Positions 1 through 7,145 are shown, counted from the stretch's first letter. The stretch: DNA of 7,321 nucleotides from Gorillibacterium sp. (GCA_023511325.1 JAIMBU010000112.1:1-7321), one strand, 5' to 3'. Program-made: numbers and translations. The notes: generated by a model from the sequence alone, not told the origin.

Positions 1-5
1 CATTA

Positions 6-69
6 GAAAAACTCCCATCGTTGTAGCAGTAGAAGTTTTTGCTTTTTCTACTGTCTACTATGATGGGAG
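6..69 (-). terminator. Rho-independent terminator of the DUF4097 gene
   Basis: Inverted repeat with outer arms 12-19 (CTCCCATC) and 62-69 (GATGGGAG). The stem continues through GTAG 23-26 with CTAC 55-58 and AGTAGAA 28-34 with TTCTACT 46-52, around a loop of about 11 bases. Read on the minus strand, the hairpin is followed directly by five T residues (complement of 7-11). It lies about 60 bases past the stop codon of the minus-strand gene, where a terminator is expected. The plus-strand side has no T-tract, so the signal is directional. Confidence 0.85.
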
Positions 70-129
70 CATATCAAAGCAGAACGACTTTTTTGCTATA
101 TCAGCATGGATTCGTCATGGTTAGCTCTG

Positions 130-1119
130 TTAGTCTGAGATCGTCACATCACCCGACGTTGTCTTGAATGTCAGCGATGGTCCACCTTCGCCCAAGCTTC
201 CTGCTACATGACCCTTGCTTTTATCCGTATATTGAAATCCATCCCGATCGATCTGGATATCACCGGAAACAGTCTTGCTCTCAAGTATGAAGGGAGCTTC
301 CTTGGGAAGCATCACCTCTAGATCACCGGAAACGGAATGAAGCTCGACGGACTTACCAGTCTTCTGCAGTTCAAGCGTTACCGATCCAGAAATAGTGGTC
401 ACATTACTCATTTCTGCTGTACCCTCGAGATTGACTTCACCTGATACTGTGGATACCTGGAACTCTTTTCCAATGAGATCTTCCACGTTAACATCCCCAG
501 ATACGGTCTTACCCATTATTTTATCGCCTTTTAAATGCTCAAGCTGTAACTCACCCGACACCGTAGTGGCTGTCACATTCCCCGTCCAATCCGCGAGCTC
601 AAAATCACCAGAGACCGTCTTCGCCACCAGATCTGATCCAGCGAGATTCCCCGCTTCGATTTCACCAGAAACGGTTGCTATGTCTAAATTCTCTGCCCCT
701 ACATCCCTTAAGGCTTGATCCCCTGACGTTGTTCGCACTTGGAGGCGCTCAAACTGTTTCTCAGGCAGGACAACGGTAAGTTCGGCCGAAGAAAAGTTGA
801 AGAAGTCAAAGTTTAGACCTTTATGGGTCACTTGAATGATCAGTTCGTCACCTTTTTGTTCAGATTTCAAAGTTGTGCCCTTGCGTGACTTGCCACTTAA
901 CTCCAACTTGATCTCATTGCCCGTTCCTTTGGAAACATGCACATTTTCACGAGTTGTGGCGATGGTTACCGTGCGGATTTCTGCGGCATTATAGCTTTTA
1001 CCGCCCTCGATTGATGACGTTGAGTGGTTCGAAAAGATAAGTTGATAGATATATAAACCAGAAATGCTTAAAACGATACAGAAGGCCAGCAACCCCACTA
1101 AAAAAAACGACTTCTTCAA
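130..1119 (-). CDS. DUF4097 family beta-strand-repeat membrane-anchored protein
   Basis: This is a 329-residue protein with a short basic start (MKKS) and one hydrophobic segment at about residues 6-29. It is probably a signal anchor leaving the rest outside the cytoplasmic membrane. There is no lipobox: Cys14 is preceded by Phe. From residue 130 it is a ladder of T-x-S-G-[D/E/S] motifs at about 131, 150, 169, 187, 206, 225, 243, 263, 284 and 321. Most are 18-21 residues apart, as expected for one strand-turn repeat per beta-helix coil. This pattern is the hallmark of the DUF4097 family, which includes LiaG/YvlB-like proteins of Bacilli that often sit near cell-envelope stress regulators; no such regulator is visible here. 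The biochemical role of the family is not established. Translation starts at TTG (complement of 1117-1119), chosen because a good ribosome site lies eight bases upstream. It is divergent from the gene at 1375 and appears monocistronic. Confidence 0.9.
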   Translation of the reverse strand: MKKSFFLVGLLAFCIVLSISGLYIYQLIFSNHSTSSIEGGKSYNAAEIRTVTIATTRENVHVSKGTGNEIKLELSGKSRKGTTLKSEQKGDELIIQVTHKGLNFDFFNFSSAELTVVLPEKQFERLQVRTTSGDQALRDVGAENLDIATVSGEIEAGNLAGSDLVAKTVSGDFELADWTGNVTATTVSGELQLEHLKGDKIMGKTVSGDVNVEDLIGKEFQVSTVSGEVNLEGTAEMSNVTTISGSVTLELQKTGKSVELHSVSGDLEVMLPKEAPFILESKTVSGDIQIDRDGFQYTDKSKGHVAGSLGEGGPSLTFKTTSGDVTISD

Positions 1120-1127
1120 ATTAACCG

Positions 1128-1136
1128 CTCCCTTTT
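1128..1136 (-). promoter_or_regulatory. Ribosome binding site fixing a TTG start
   Basis: The minus strand reads AAAAGGGAG, ending eight bases before the TTG codon of the DUF4097 gene. No ATG at comparable spacing competes with it, and the residues that follow (MKKSFFL) form the expected positively charged head of a signal anchor. This supports the TTG as the true start. Confidence 0.65.
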
Positions 1137-1298
1137 ATCCCTGAAACATCTGACGGTAGAAGGATCTACTCGTTGATGTTCCAAAATGCTCTTATCTTCA
1201 TTCTAGCCGATTCTCTCCTACCGCAGAACAGATAATAGTCCAGAATGTGAACCGGACCTAAGTCGAGGAGGGTCAACTTCAGGGAAATATTATATATC

Positions 1299-1326
1299 GT
1301 TTAGTATGCCCAGAATATGGTACAAT
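1299..1326 (+). promoter_or_regulatory. Candidate extended -10 sigma-A promoter for the 1375 gene
   Basis: TACAAT at 1321-1326 matches five of six bases of the -10 consensus and is preceded by TGG, an extended -10 (TGn) element. The -35 position (around 1299-1304, GTTTAG) is poor, which an extended -10 can offset. The box lies about 50 bases upstream of the start codon. The rest of the 255-base divergent gap (1120-1374) shows no gene, and I found no convincing promoter for the leftward DUF4097 gene in it. Confidence 0.5.
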
Positions 1327-1365
1327 CGGACCAGCAAATAAGTTGCGAGTGACGTTTGATTATGA

Positions 1366-1374
1366 GAGGTGATC
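1366..1374 (+). promoter_or_regulatory. Unusually long Shine-Dalgarno site
   Basis: GAGGTGATC is a nine-base continuous complement to the 3' end of Bacilli 16S rRNA (consensus AAGGAGGTGATC). It directly abuts GTG at 1375, with TTG next at 1378, placing the GAGG core five and eight bases upstream respectively. An earlier in-frame GTG at 1369 lies inside this site and so is an unlikely start. Confidence 0.75.
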
Positions 1375-1797
1375 GTGTTGAAGGCAAAGCACCTATTATT
1401 CTGGCTAATTGAAATTCTGATCAATCATGGGGCATTCACTCTTAGCGACCGATTGGCACTAAACGATAATTGGTCCTATGTCTTTACTTTTGTTGCGACG
1501 ATGGCTGTCAGTCTCCCCCTTGTTCATTGGGCGGGAAATCGACTGGAGCAGAAGCTACATCCGGCTTTAGTGGTTTCACTTCTATTGGGCACGGTGATTC
1601 TGGTCAGTTGGCTTAACGCTGAAGCGGGGACAAATTGGCGCGATAGTGGGATGAATCTGATTTGGACCATTCTCGTTGGCTTGTTCATCCTGTTGCTGCT
1701 TGTGCTCAACCCGGTAAAGGTAAAAAAAGACCCTTTGCTTGTTGAAAAGCTGCGGGCAGAAACTAGAGATTCCGATTGGGAACATAAATACTTATAG
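1375..1797 (+). CDS. Small polytopic membrane protein of unknown function
   Basis: I do not recognise this family. From GTG 1375 the product is 140 residues (139 if TTG 1378 is used). It has a moderately hydrophobic first stretch at about residues 6-17, then three clear hydrophobic segments at about 33-52, 63-81 and 93-112. A hydrophilic charged tail of about 27 residues follows, beginning NPVKVKKDP and ending DSDWEHKYL. By the positive-inside rule the lysine-rich tail should be cytoplasmic. No catalytic motif or cysteine pair is visible. It has its own candidate promoter, a very strong ribosome site and a downstream terminator, so it is probably a single-gene transcript. Its coding status rests on these signals together with coherent membrane topology. 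The coding call is fairly secure, the function unknown. Confidence 0.8.
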   Translation: MLKAKHLLFWLIEILINHGAFTLSDRLALNDNWSYVFTFVATMAVSLPLVHWAGNRLEQKLHPALVVSLLLGTVILVSWLNAEAGTNWRDSGMNLIWTILVGLFILLLLVLNPVKVKKDPLLVEKLRAETRDSDWEHKYL

Positions 1798-1864
1798 AGT
1801 CTAAACACAACTAGGTTCTGTTTACGTAAGAATATTTCAACTTCGCCCTTCCTCCATTGGGTCT

Positions 1865-1925
1865 TCAAACCCAAAAGTCCTCCAGTTCCACTTTTATCGT
1901 GGTCTTGGAGGATTTTTGGGTTTGA
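1865..1925. repeat. Long two-tier inverted repeat (hairpin) between convergent genes
   Basis: Arms 1865-1884 and 1906-1925 pair over 20 positions with a single G-T wobble (1877 with 1913). Inside them, after small internal loops, CCAC 1888-1891 pairs with GTGG 1899-1902 around a seven-base loop. It lies 67 bases past the stop of the 1375 gene. It has no clean trailing T-tract on either strand, so it is not a textbook terminator. It may slow polymerase or protect 3' ends of convergent transcripts, or be a small repeated intergenic element. Confidence 0.75.
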
Positions 1926-1944
1926 TGTTTGGATTTGGTCATTG

Positions 1945-1973
1945 GGGGCTACCCTTTTGAGGCAGCCCCTTTT
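1945..1973 (+). terminator. Rho-independent terminator of the 1375 gene
   Basis: GGGGCT 1945-1950 pairs with AGCCCC 1964-1969. One A/C mismatch is followed by CC 1952-1953 pairing with GG 1961-1962, leaving a seven-base loop. The stem is followed by TTTT at 1970-1973. The T-tract is only on the plus strand, so it serves the rightward membrane-protein gene. Minus-strand transcripts from the 2019-6494 gene would also form this stem but without the T-tract. Confidence 0.75.
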
Positions 1974-2018
1974 GCACGTATAAAAGCATTTGCTCTGTTT
2001 AACCAAAGGCTAAGCAAA

Positions 2019-5000
2019 TTAATTAAGATGACTTGCTCCTCGTAACGGAGGTATTTCATGGGCTTCCTTCAAATCCTGCAAGGAGGATAGCAGTGGAAAA
2101 GTCTGTACCGACTTGGTAGCAATCCCACCCGTTCCATCCTCATCTGACTTTTTGAAGGCAACGGACATCATCAGCTTTAATCGGTTGACCTGATTAACCT
2201 CACTTGCCCCGGCATCATAATCAATCGCTGAGATGTTAGCTGATGGATATAATTCCTTCAGCCCTTTAATCATTCCTCTTCCTACCACGTGATTCGGCAA
2301 GCAAGCAAACGGTTGAGCACAGACAATATTGTTTACTCCATCATCGAGTAGCTCCATCATTTCCCCAGTCAAAAACCAACCCTCACCCGATTGATTACCT
2401 GTAGACAGGAGACGTTCCGCCTTTTGGGCCGTGTCATAGATCCGATGCGGAATCCCGTAGCGTCCACTTGCTTTTAGCGCGTCCTTCATAGGCTTACGCA
2501 GATGCTCCAGATAGGAAATAATCAAGTGAGCTGCTTTACCCGTGATCGGACTTTTGCCCATACGTTTACTTTTGTAGATGGGACTGTAGGAGCAATATAA
2601 GAAGAAATCAAGCAGGTCGGGCAATACAGCCTCTCCACCCTCTGCCTCGATCAGTTCGATCAGATGATTATTAGCATCTGGATGAAATTTTACCAGAATT
2701 TCACCAACTACGCCGACTCGCGGTTTACGCGCAGCACTGATTGGCAAAGCGTCAAAAGCATGAACAATTTCGCGTACAATCCGACTATACTCCCGGTAAC
2801 GAAAGTTCGTCAGCGACAGCTTGCATACGTCCATCCAATAGTCAAAAAGCCGATTGGTGCTTCCCTCTGTTCGCTCATAAGGACGGGTGCGATAGAGCAC
2901 ACGGGCCAGAAGGTCTCCGTAGCATGCGGCCGCTACGATCTTGCGAATAAGTCCCGGACTTAGCTTGAAGCCCGGCTGTTTCTCAATGCCAGAAGCGCTC
3001 ACAGCAATAACGGGAATGTGGCTCATTCCTGCATCATTCAGCGCCTTGCGGAGCAGAGCAATATAGTTCGTTGCTCGGCAACCACCTCCCGTTTGTGTCA
3101 TCATCACGGCTGTACGGTCCAGATCATATTCCCCGCTTTTTAAAGCAAACATGATCTGACCAATGGTGAGGATGGCTGGGTAACAAGCGTCGTTATTAAC
3201 ATACTTCAAGCCTTCATTAACTACCTGTTTATCCGCTTTATCCACCACGACCAGCTTGTAGCCCTCGCTAACCGCCGCTGCCTGAATGAGTTTAAAGTGG
3301 GTAGGAGACATCTGTGGTCCAATGATGGTGTATTCCTTACGCATCTCTGCCGTAAACACCGGCAACTCCGGTGACTTGCGAATGATCTGGGCATGGACAC
3401 CCTTGCGTTCCCGTTCCACCATAGCAGCTTGAAGCGAACGGATGCGAATACGAGCAGCACCCAAGTTGTTGATCTCATCAATTTTCAGTAGGGTATACAT
3501 TTTATTGCGATTCTCTAGTATCTCTTGAACCATGTCTGACGTAATCGCATCCAGCCCGCAACCAAAGGAAGTAAGCTGAACCAGCTCCAGATTATCATGA
3601 AGGCTGACGAAGCTGGCCGCCCGATACAGACGCGAATGGTACTTCCACTGATTTACCACGCGAAGAGGCTCTGTTACGACCCCTAGATGGGCTATAGAGT
3701 CCTCCGTAAGCACAGCCATACCAAAGCTCGTAATCAGCTCAGGAACGCCGTGATTGATCTCTGGATCGATATGATAAGGCCGTCCACTTAAGACAATTCC
3801 TTTTTTCCCTGTCTGCCGCAGGTACTCGATCGCTTCCTCACCTTTTTGCCGGATGTCCGCCCGTACCTGCTCATTTTCTTGCCAAGCCTGATCGACCGCT
3901 TCCCCGATTTCCAAGCGCGGAATGAGCGGGAAGGCCCGACAAAGTTCTTTTTTCAGGGCAGGCTTGCTATCCAGGGTCAGAAACGGATTCATGAAAGTGA
4001 TGCTCTTATCGCGCAGCACCCCCATATTGGTGCGGATCACTTCTGGATAGGAGGTGACCACGGGGCAGTTAAAGTGATTATCTGCTTCCGCCTCCTCCTT
4101 CTTCTCGTACATGACCGAGGGGTAGAAGATGAAGTCAGCACCAGATTCAGCCAAAGCTTCAATATGACCGTGCACGAGTTTAGCCGGATAGCAGACGGCT
4201 TCAGAGGGAATCGTCTCCATGCCTTTCTCAAAAATTCCTTTATCCGAGCGTGGTGATAGCATCACGTGGTAACCAAGCTTACTAAAGAACGTGTGCCATA
4301 ACGGATAATTCTCGTACATATTAAGCACCCGAGGGATGCCGACCCGTCCCCGCTTCGCTTGCTCAATAGGCAGAGATTCGTAAGCAAAAATTCGCTCGTA
4401 TTTGTATTCAAAGAGATTAGGCAGCTCCTGATTAGTCCTGCGTAGTCCAGCTCCCCGCTCACAGCGATTACCAGAGATATGCACGCTTCTATCGGAAAAT
4501 TTATTGATAGTCAACAAACAGTTGTTCCCACAAAGCTTGCATCTTCTGCGAGAAACGTCACAAGTAAATTGATCTAAGCCTTCTCTAGGCAACAGTCCGC
4601 TTGTTGTTTTAGCTATCGTGCTAACTTCCTGCGCTTCAGTTTCTGTGCTAGCTTCCTGTACTTTAGCTACTGTGCTGACTCCCTGCATTTCAACTACCGT
4701 ACTAGCTTCCAGTAACTCAGCTACCATAAGCGCTTCTGCCTGCTCCTTGGCAATGAGTGCTGCACCATAGGCACCCATAATCCCTGCCATATCAGGACGT
4801 ACCGCCTCACGGCCGGTAAGGATCTCAAAGGCACGCAGTACCGCTTCATTGAGAAAGGTTCCACCCTGTAGGACAACCCGTTCACCGAAGTCCTCCGGAT
4901 TGCGTAGCTTAATGACCTTCTGAAGAGCATTCTTCACAACAGAATAGGACAATCCTGCAGATAGATCGGACAGCGTTGCCCCTTCCTTTTGCACCTGCTT

Positions 5001-6494
5001 GACCTTCGAATTCATGAAGACGGTACAGCGAGAACCGAGATCAACCGGATGCTCGGCTACAAGTGCTGCCTCAGCAAAGCTCTGAATCGACATGCCGAGA
5101 GCAGAAGCAAAGCTTTCGAGGAAAGAACCACAACCTGCGGAGCAAGCTTCGTTTAACATTAAACTATCAATCGTGCCATTCTTAATCTTCATGCACTTCA
5201 TATCCTGGCCACCGATATCGAGGATAAAATCTACATCGGGACGAAATTTCACCGCTGCCTTGAAATGGGCAACCGTTTCAATTTCTCCCGTATCGATTTT
5301 GAGTGCTGCCTTGATTAACCCTTCCCCATAACCAGTCACAGCAGAACGGACAATCGTTGCTTCTGTTGGAATCTCGCTGTAAAGGTCCTTCATACCCATG
5401 ATGACGGATTGCAAAGGATTGCCTTGATTGCTCCCATAATACGTATATAAAACTTCGTCATTCTGACCAATCAGAACAATCTTTGTCGTGGTTGATCCAG
5501 CATCTATGCCCAAGTAGCAAGGTCCACGGTAACTAGCTAGGTTACCTCTTGGAGTAGAGGCCTGCTGATGCCTCTGTCGAAAAGCTTCCAGTTCAGCCGC
5601 TCCCGCAAACAAAGGGGGCAATGGATGGTTCTCCTTAACACTACTTGCCTTAAAGTCCAAATGATTAACCTGTCTCCACAGATCGTCTAATTGAATCGCT
5701 GCTTCCTTATCATTTAGATAGGCGCTTGCACTGTTAAATGCTGACCCGAGAGCAACAAAATATTGGGCATGATCCGGAAAAATGGTTTCTTCCTCTGTCA
5801 GGCCTAATGTTTCGATAAACCTTTCACGAAGTCCTGAGAGGAACGTCAGGGGGCCACCCAGGAAGGCAACCTTCCCACGGATCGGCCTACCGCAAGCAAG
5901 TCCACTAATGGTCTGGTTGACCACGCTCTGAAAAATAGAAGCGGCGATGTCTTCCTTACGTGCTCCCTCATTCAGCAGAGGTTGAACGTCAGTCTTGGCA
6001 AACACCCCACAGCGAGAAGCAATTGGATAGATCGTTTCGTGCAAGCTGGCCAGCTTATTGAGTCCCTCAGCGTCTGTCTGCAAGAGAGAAGCAATCTGAT
6101 CGATAAAAGCACCCGTCCCGCCAGCGCAAGCCGAATTCATCCGCTGCTCAATACCTCCGCGGAAGTAAATGATTTTGGCGTCTTCGCCACCCAGCTCAAT
6201 CACCACATCAGTTTCCGGAATGAACCGCTCTACGGCTTGTGTGCAAGCAATGACTTCCTGTATAAACGGAAAGTCGAGGTGCTTCGCCAAAGACAAGCCT
6301 GCAGAACCGCTAATGTTCATCGTTACCGACACAGTGGGGAATCGTCTCCGAATATCGGAGAGCAACCCTAACACTGTGCTTTTGACGTCCGAAAGATGGC
6401 GCCGGTAGGATTGATAGACAATATTCCCCGTCCGATCAACGGCGACCATTTTGGCAGTCGTCGAGCCGACATCAAGACCAACATGCAAGATCAT
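2019..6494 (-). CDS. Fused acyl-CoA dehydratase activase / HgdB-like dehydratase protein (BadF ATPase x2, DUF2229)
   Basis: A 1491-residue cytoplasmic fusion related to the 2-hydroxyacyl-CoA dehydratase system, in which an ATPase activase injects low-potential electrons into an iron-sulfur reductase. Domains: activase ATPase 1 at about 4-256 ([18 protein letters not shown] at 100; Cys123 in SACAGGTG; Cys162 in SRCGVF); activase ATPase 2 at about 326-583 ([18 protein letters not shown] at 426; Cys451 and Cys455 in [11 protein letters not shown]; Cys490 in SRCTVF); a repetitive linker at about 590-632; a cysteine cluster (645, 652, 655, 659, 678); a DUF2229 region from about 716 ([14 protein letters not shown], Cys768; SFGCGLD, Cys979); and an HgdB-like region from about 1055 (NNDACYPA, Cys1104; [10 protein letters not shown], Cys1139; QPFACLPNH, Cys1398). 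The cysteine spacing in both activase halves matches HgdC. Such long fusions occur in Bacillota and anaerobes; their substrate is unknown, and a reductase like the double-cubane-cluster proteins is an alternative to dehydration. The ATG is supported by a ribosome site. No frameshift is seen, and no partner gene is adjacent. Confidence 0.93.
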   Translation of the reverse strand: MILHVGLDVGSTTAKMVAVDRTGNIVYQSYRRHLSDVKSTVLGLLSDIRRRFPTVSVTMNISGSAGLSLAKHLDFPFIQEVIACTQAVERFIPETDVVIELGGEDAKIIYFRGGIEQRMNSACAGGTGAFIDQIASLLQTDAEGLNKLASLHETIYPIASRCGVFAKTDVQPLLNEGARKEDIAASIFQSVVNQTISGLACGRPIRGKVAFLGGPLTFLSGLRERFIETLGLTEEETIFPDHAQYFVALGSAFNSASAYLNDKEAAIQLDDLWRQVNHLDFKASSVKENHPLPPLFAGAAELEAFRQRHQQASTPRGNLASYRGPCYLGIDAGSTTTKIVLIGQNDEVLYTYYGSNQGNPLQSVIMGMKDLYSEIPTEATIVRSAVTGYGEGLIKAALKIDTGEIETVAHFKAAVKFRPDVDFILDIGGQDMKCMKIKNGTIDSLMLNEACSAGCGSFLESFASALGMSIQSFAEAALVAEHPVDLGSRCTVFMNSKVKQVQKEGATLSDLSAGLSYSVVKNALQKVIKLRNPEDFGERVVLQGGTFLNEAVLRAFEILTGREAVRPDMAGIMGAYGAALIAKEQAEALMVAELLEASTVVEMQGVSTVAKVQEASTETEAQEVSTIAKTTSGLLPREGLDQFTCDVSRRRCKLCGNNCLLTINKFSDRSVHISGNRCERGAGLRRTNQELPNLFEYKYERIFAYESLPIEQAKRGRVGIPRVLNMYENYPLWHTFFSKLGYHVMLSPRSDKGIFEKGMETIPSEAVCYPAKLVHGHIEALAESGADFIFYPSVMYEKKEEAEADNHFNCPVVTSYPEVIRTNMGVLRDKSITFMNPFLTLDSKPALKKELCRAFPLIPRLEIGEAVDQAWQENEQVRADIRQKGEEAIEYLRQTGKKGIVLSGRPYHIDPEINHGVPELITSFGMAVLTEDSIAHLGVVTEPLRVVNQWKYHSRLYRAASFVSLHDNLELVQLTSFGCGLDAITSDMVQEILENRNKMYTLLKIDEINNLGAARIRIRSLQAAMVERERKGVHAQIIRKSPELPVFTAEMRKEYTIIGPQMSPTHFKLIQAAAVSEGYKLVVVDKADKQVVNEGLKYVNNDACYPAILTIGQIMFALKSGEYDLDRTAVMMTQTGGGCRATNYIALLRKALNDAGMSHIPVIAVSASGIEKQPGFKLSPGLIRKIVAAACYGDLLARVLYRTRPYERTEGSTNRLFDYWMDVCKLSLTNFRYREYSRIVREIVHAFDALPISAARKPRVGVVGEILVKFHPDANNHLIELIEAEGGEAVLPDLLDFFLYCSYSPIYKSKRMGKSPITGKAAHLIISYLEHLRKPMKDALKASGRYGIPHRIYDTAQKAERLLSTGNQSGEGWFLTGEMMELLDDGVNNIVCAQPFACLPNHVVGRGMIKGLKELYPSANISAIDYDAGASEVNQVNRLKLMMSVAFKKSDEDGTGGIATKSVQTFPLLSSLQDLKEAHEIPPLRGASHLN
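4612..4746 (-). repeat. 27-bp tandem repeats coding the linker after activase 2
   Basis: Imperfect 27-base units at 4612-4638, 4639-4665, 4666-4692 and 4693-4719, with a more diverged fifth at 4720-4746. Because 27 is a multiple of three, the frame is kept and the protein gains nine-residue units of the kind TVVEMQGVS and TETEAQEVS (T at position 1, Q at about 6, S at 9). They sit between the end of the second ATPase fold ([10 protein letters not shown]) and the cysteine cluster at residue 645, where a flexible or helical linker would be tolerated. The diverged fifth unit reads into the conserved ATPase end, suggesting that the array grew by duplication from there. Confidence 0.85.
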
Positions 6495-6499
6495 GAGAC

Positions 6500-6507
6500 A
6501 TCACCTT
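6500..6507 (-). promoter_or_regulatory. Ribosome binding site of the activase-dehydratase fusion gene
   Basis: The minus strand reads AAGGTGAT, ending five bases before the ATG at 6492-6494. When aligned to the 16S rRNA tail, the GG core is nine bases from the start. It supports the ATG that places the [10 protein letters not shown] phosphate-binding motif right at the N-terminus, as usual for activase ATPases. Confidence 0.7.
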
Positions 6508-6584
6508 CACTTTGATATATACGATAACAGCAGTGTAAACATGAATAATGAACCGAATCTTTCAAAAAAACACTTCTTATAACT

Positions 6585-6615
6585 ATTGTACTATTTTTCT
6601 TGCCTAGCTTGTCAA
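6585..6615 (-). promoter_or_regulatory. Candidate sigma-A promoter for the fusion gene
   Basis: On the minus strand there is a perfect TTGACA (complement of 6610-6615) and TACAAT (complement of 6585-6590), separated by 19 bases, which is longer than the usual 17. The sequence upstream of the -35 (6616-6660) is very A/T rich and could act as an UP element. Transcription would begin near 6578, giving a leader of about 80 bases in which I see no riboswitch or Rex/Fnr-type palindrome. Confidence 0.5.
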
Positions 6616-6628
6616 TTCTTGTTATAAA
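6600..6628 (+). promoter_or_regulatory. Candidate rightward promoter overlapping the leftward one
   Basis: TTGCCT at 6600-6605 and TATAAA at 6623-6628 are 17 bases apart, with matches of four and five out of six to the sigma-A consensus. The leftward -35 box lies inside its spacer. It points toward the decayed region at 6768-7027 and has no intact gene close behind it. It could be a leftover of the lost gene or a chance match in A/T-rich DNA. Confidence 0.3.
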
Positions 6629-6767
6629 AAAGATTTTCCAGAAATTTATTAATTAGATTAGGAGAGTTGCCAAAAACGAATGAAAATCCACCAAACCCGA
6701 CCTTATTCAGATATGGCAAGAGTCAGACATCCGCTAGAATAGAAGGATCATAGTCTTTTAGCTATGA

Positions 6768-6950
6768 ACGATTAAAGACATTCAGCAGGTCAAAGGACAC
6801 GCTGTGCGAGCCATGTACCTGTATACTGCGATGGCTGATATGGTGAATACCACTGGCGATCCTACTTACGTGGATGCGCTGAATCGTGTTTGGCAGCATA
6901 CGACCGAACGGAATATGTATCTGACGGGGGGAATCGGACCCTCCAAAGGA
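6768..6950 (+). pseudogene. Remnant of a GH127 (DUF1680) beta-L-arabinofuranosidase gene
   Basis: An open frame beginning just after a TGA at 6765-6767 translates to a stretch containing GHAVRAMYLYTAMADM, then TGDPTYVDALNRVW, then TERNMYLTGGIGPS. These match, in order and spacing, the internal segment of glycoside hydrolase family 127 that leads up to the active site. The match stops just after GGIGPS, immediately before the position of the catalytic glutamate (Glu322 in Bifidobacterium HypBA1) and well before the zinc-binding cysteines. No start codon with a ribosome site precedes it, and the rest of a protein usually over 600 residues long is missing on both sides. It is therefore a roughly 55-residue relic of a deleted gene, without catalytic capacity. 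Family assignment is from recognised motifs; the exact right border (about 6944-6956) is uncertain. Confidence 0.8.
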
Positions 6951-6955
6951 TCGTC

Positions 6956-7027
6956 CGTACGAGTGACGCTTATATGTGTTTATTTTACGCCGCTCAAGCA
7001 ACTCTATGGCCTTTCATCCGTTGGTAA
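6956..7027 (+). other. Possible C-terminal relic of a second, unidentified gene
   Basis: Directly after the GH127 similarity ends, a different frame contains DAYMCLFYAAQATLW and ends at TAA 7025-7027. Its hydrophobic and aromatic make-up looks more like a true protein tail than the frame continuing from the GH127 piece, which turns into unlikely sequence. I do not recognise the family. If real, the junction near 6950 marks where a deletion joined two genes. It may equally be chance. Confidence 0.25.
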
Positions 7028-7089
7028 GAAAAAGGCTAATCCTGTATCCAATCGAGTTACATAGTTTGGCGTAAAGTCACTGGCGGAGT

Positions 7090-7118
7090 ATGACATTTTT
7101 ACATTACTCTAATATTAA
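7090..7118 (+). promoter_or_regulatory. Candidate sigma-A promoter for the 7146 gene
   Basis: ATGACA at 7090-7095 (five of six) and TATTAA at 7113-7118 (four of six) are separated by exactly 17 bases, just upstream of the ribosome site at 7131. The resulting leader would be only about 20 bases. Confidence 0.45.
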
Positions 7119-7130
7119 CTTATGCATCAC

Positions 7131-7136
7131 AGGAGG
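7131..7136 (+). promoter_or_regulatory. Ribosome binding site of the 7146 gene
   Basis: AGGAGG lies nine bases before the ATG at 7146. It is a perfect core Shine-Dalgarno sequence and is the main support for calling the truncated reading frame a gene. Confidence 0.8.
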
Positions 7137-7145
7137 GCACAAACC

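Noticed and set aside
395..718. 107-codon plus-strand frame with recurring SPDTV
   Set aside because: The repeats are the antisense image of the T-x-S-G-D motifs of the DUF4097 gene.
1141..1200. GGAAC...CGTC-like ECF sigma promoter on the minus strand upstream of the DUF4097 gene
   Set aside because: The two boxes are over 20 bases apart, beyond the 15-17 expected for ECF promoters.
1524..2006. 160-codon open frame on the minus strand
   Set aside because: It runs antisense through the membrane-protein gene and across both downstream hairpins. It has a composition without domain sense and no credible ribosome site, whereas the plus-strand gene has strong signals.
1988..2019. Inverted repeat ATTTGCT / AGCAAAT overlapping the stop codon of the fusion gene, as a minus-strand terminator
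   Set aside because: The stem is only seven A/T-rich pairs with an 18-base loop and a short T-run set off by two bases; too weak to call.
3846..4256. 136-codon plus-strand frame, and similar frames at 5982-6371 and 5092-5331
   Set aside because: All lie antisense inside the conserved fusion gene, show no recognisable family and lack start signals.
6680..6742. Twenty-codon ATG frame preceded by a GGAGAG-like sequence
   Set aside because: Spacing to the putative ribosome site is too long (about 13 bases), the product resembles nothing known, and it lies in a decayed region.
6762..7001. 79-codon minus-strand frame
   Set aside because: It is antisense to the recognisable GH127 relic; the similarity is on the plus strand.
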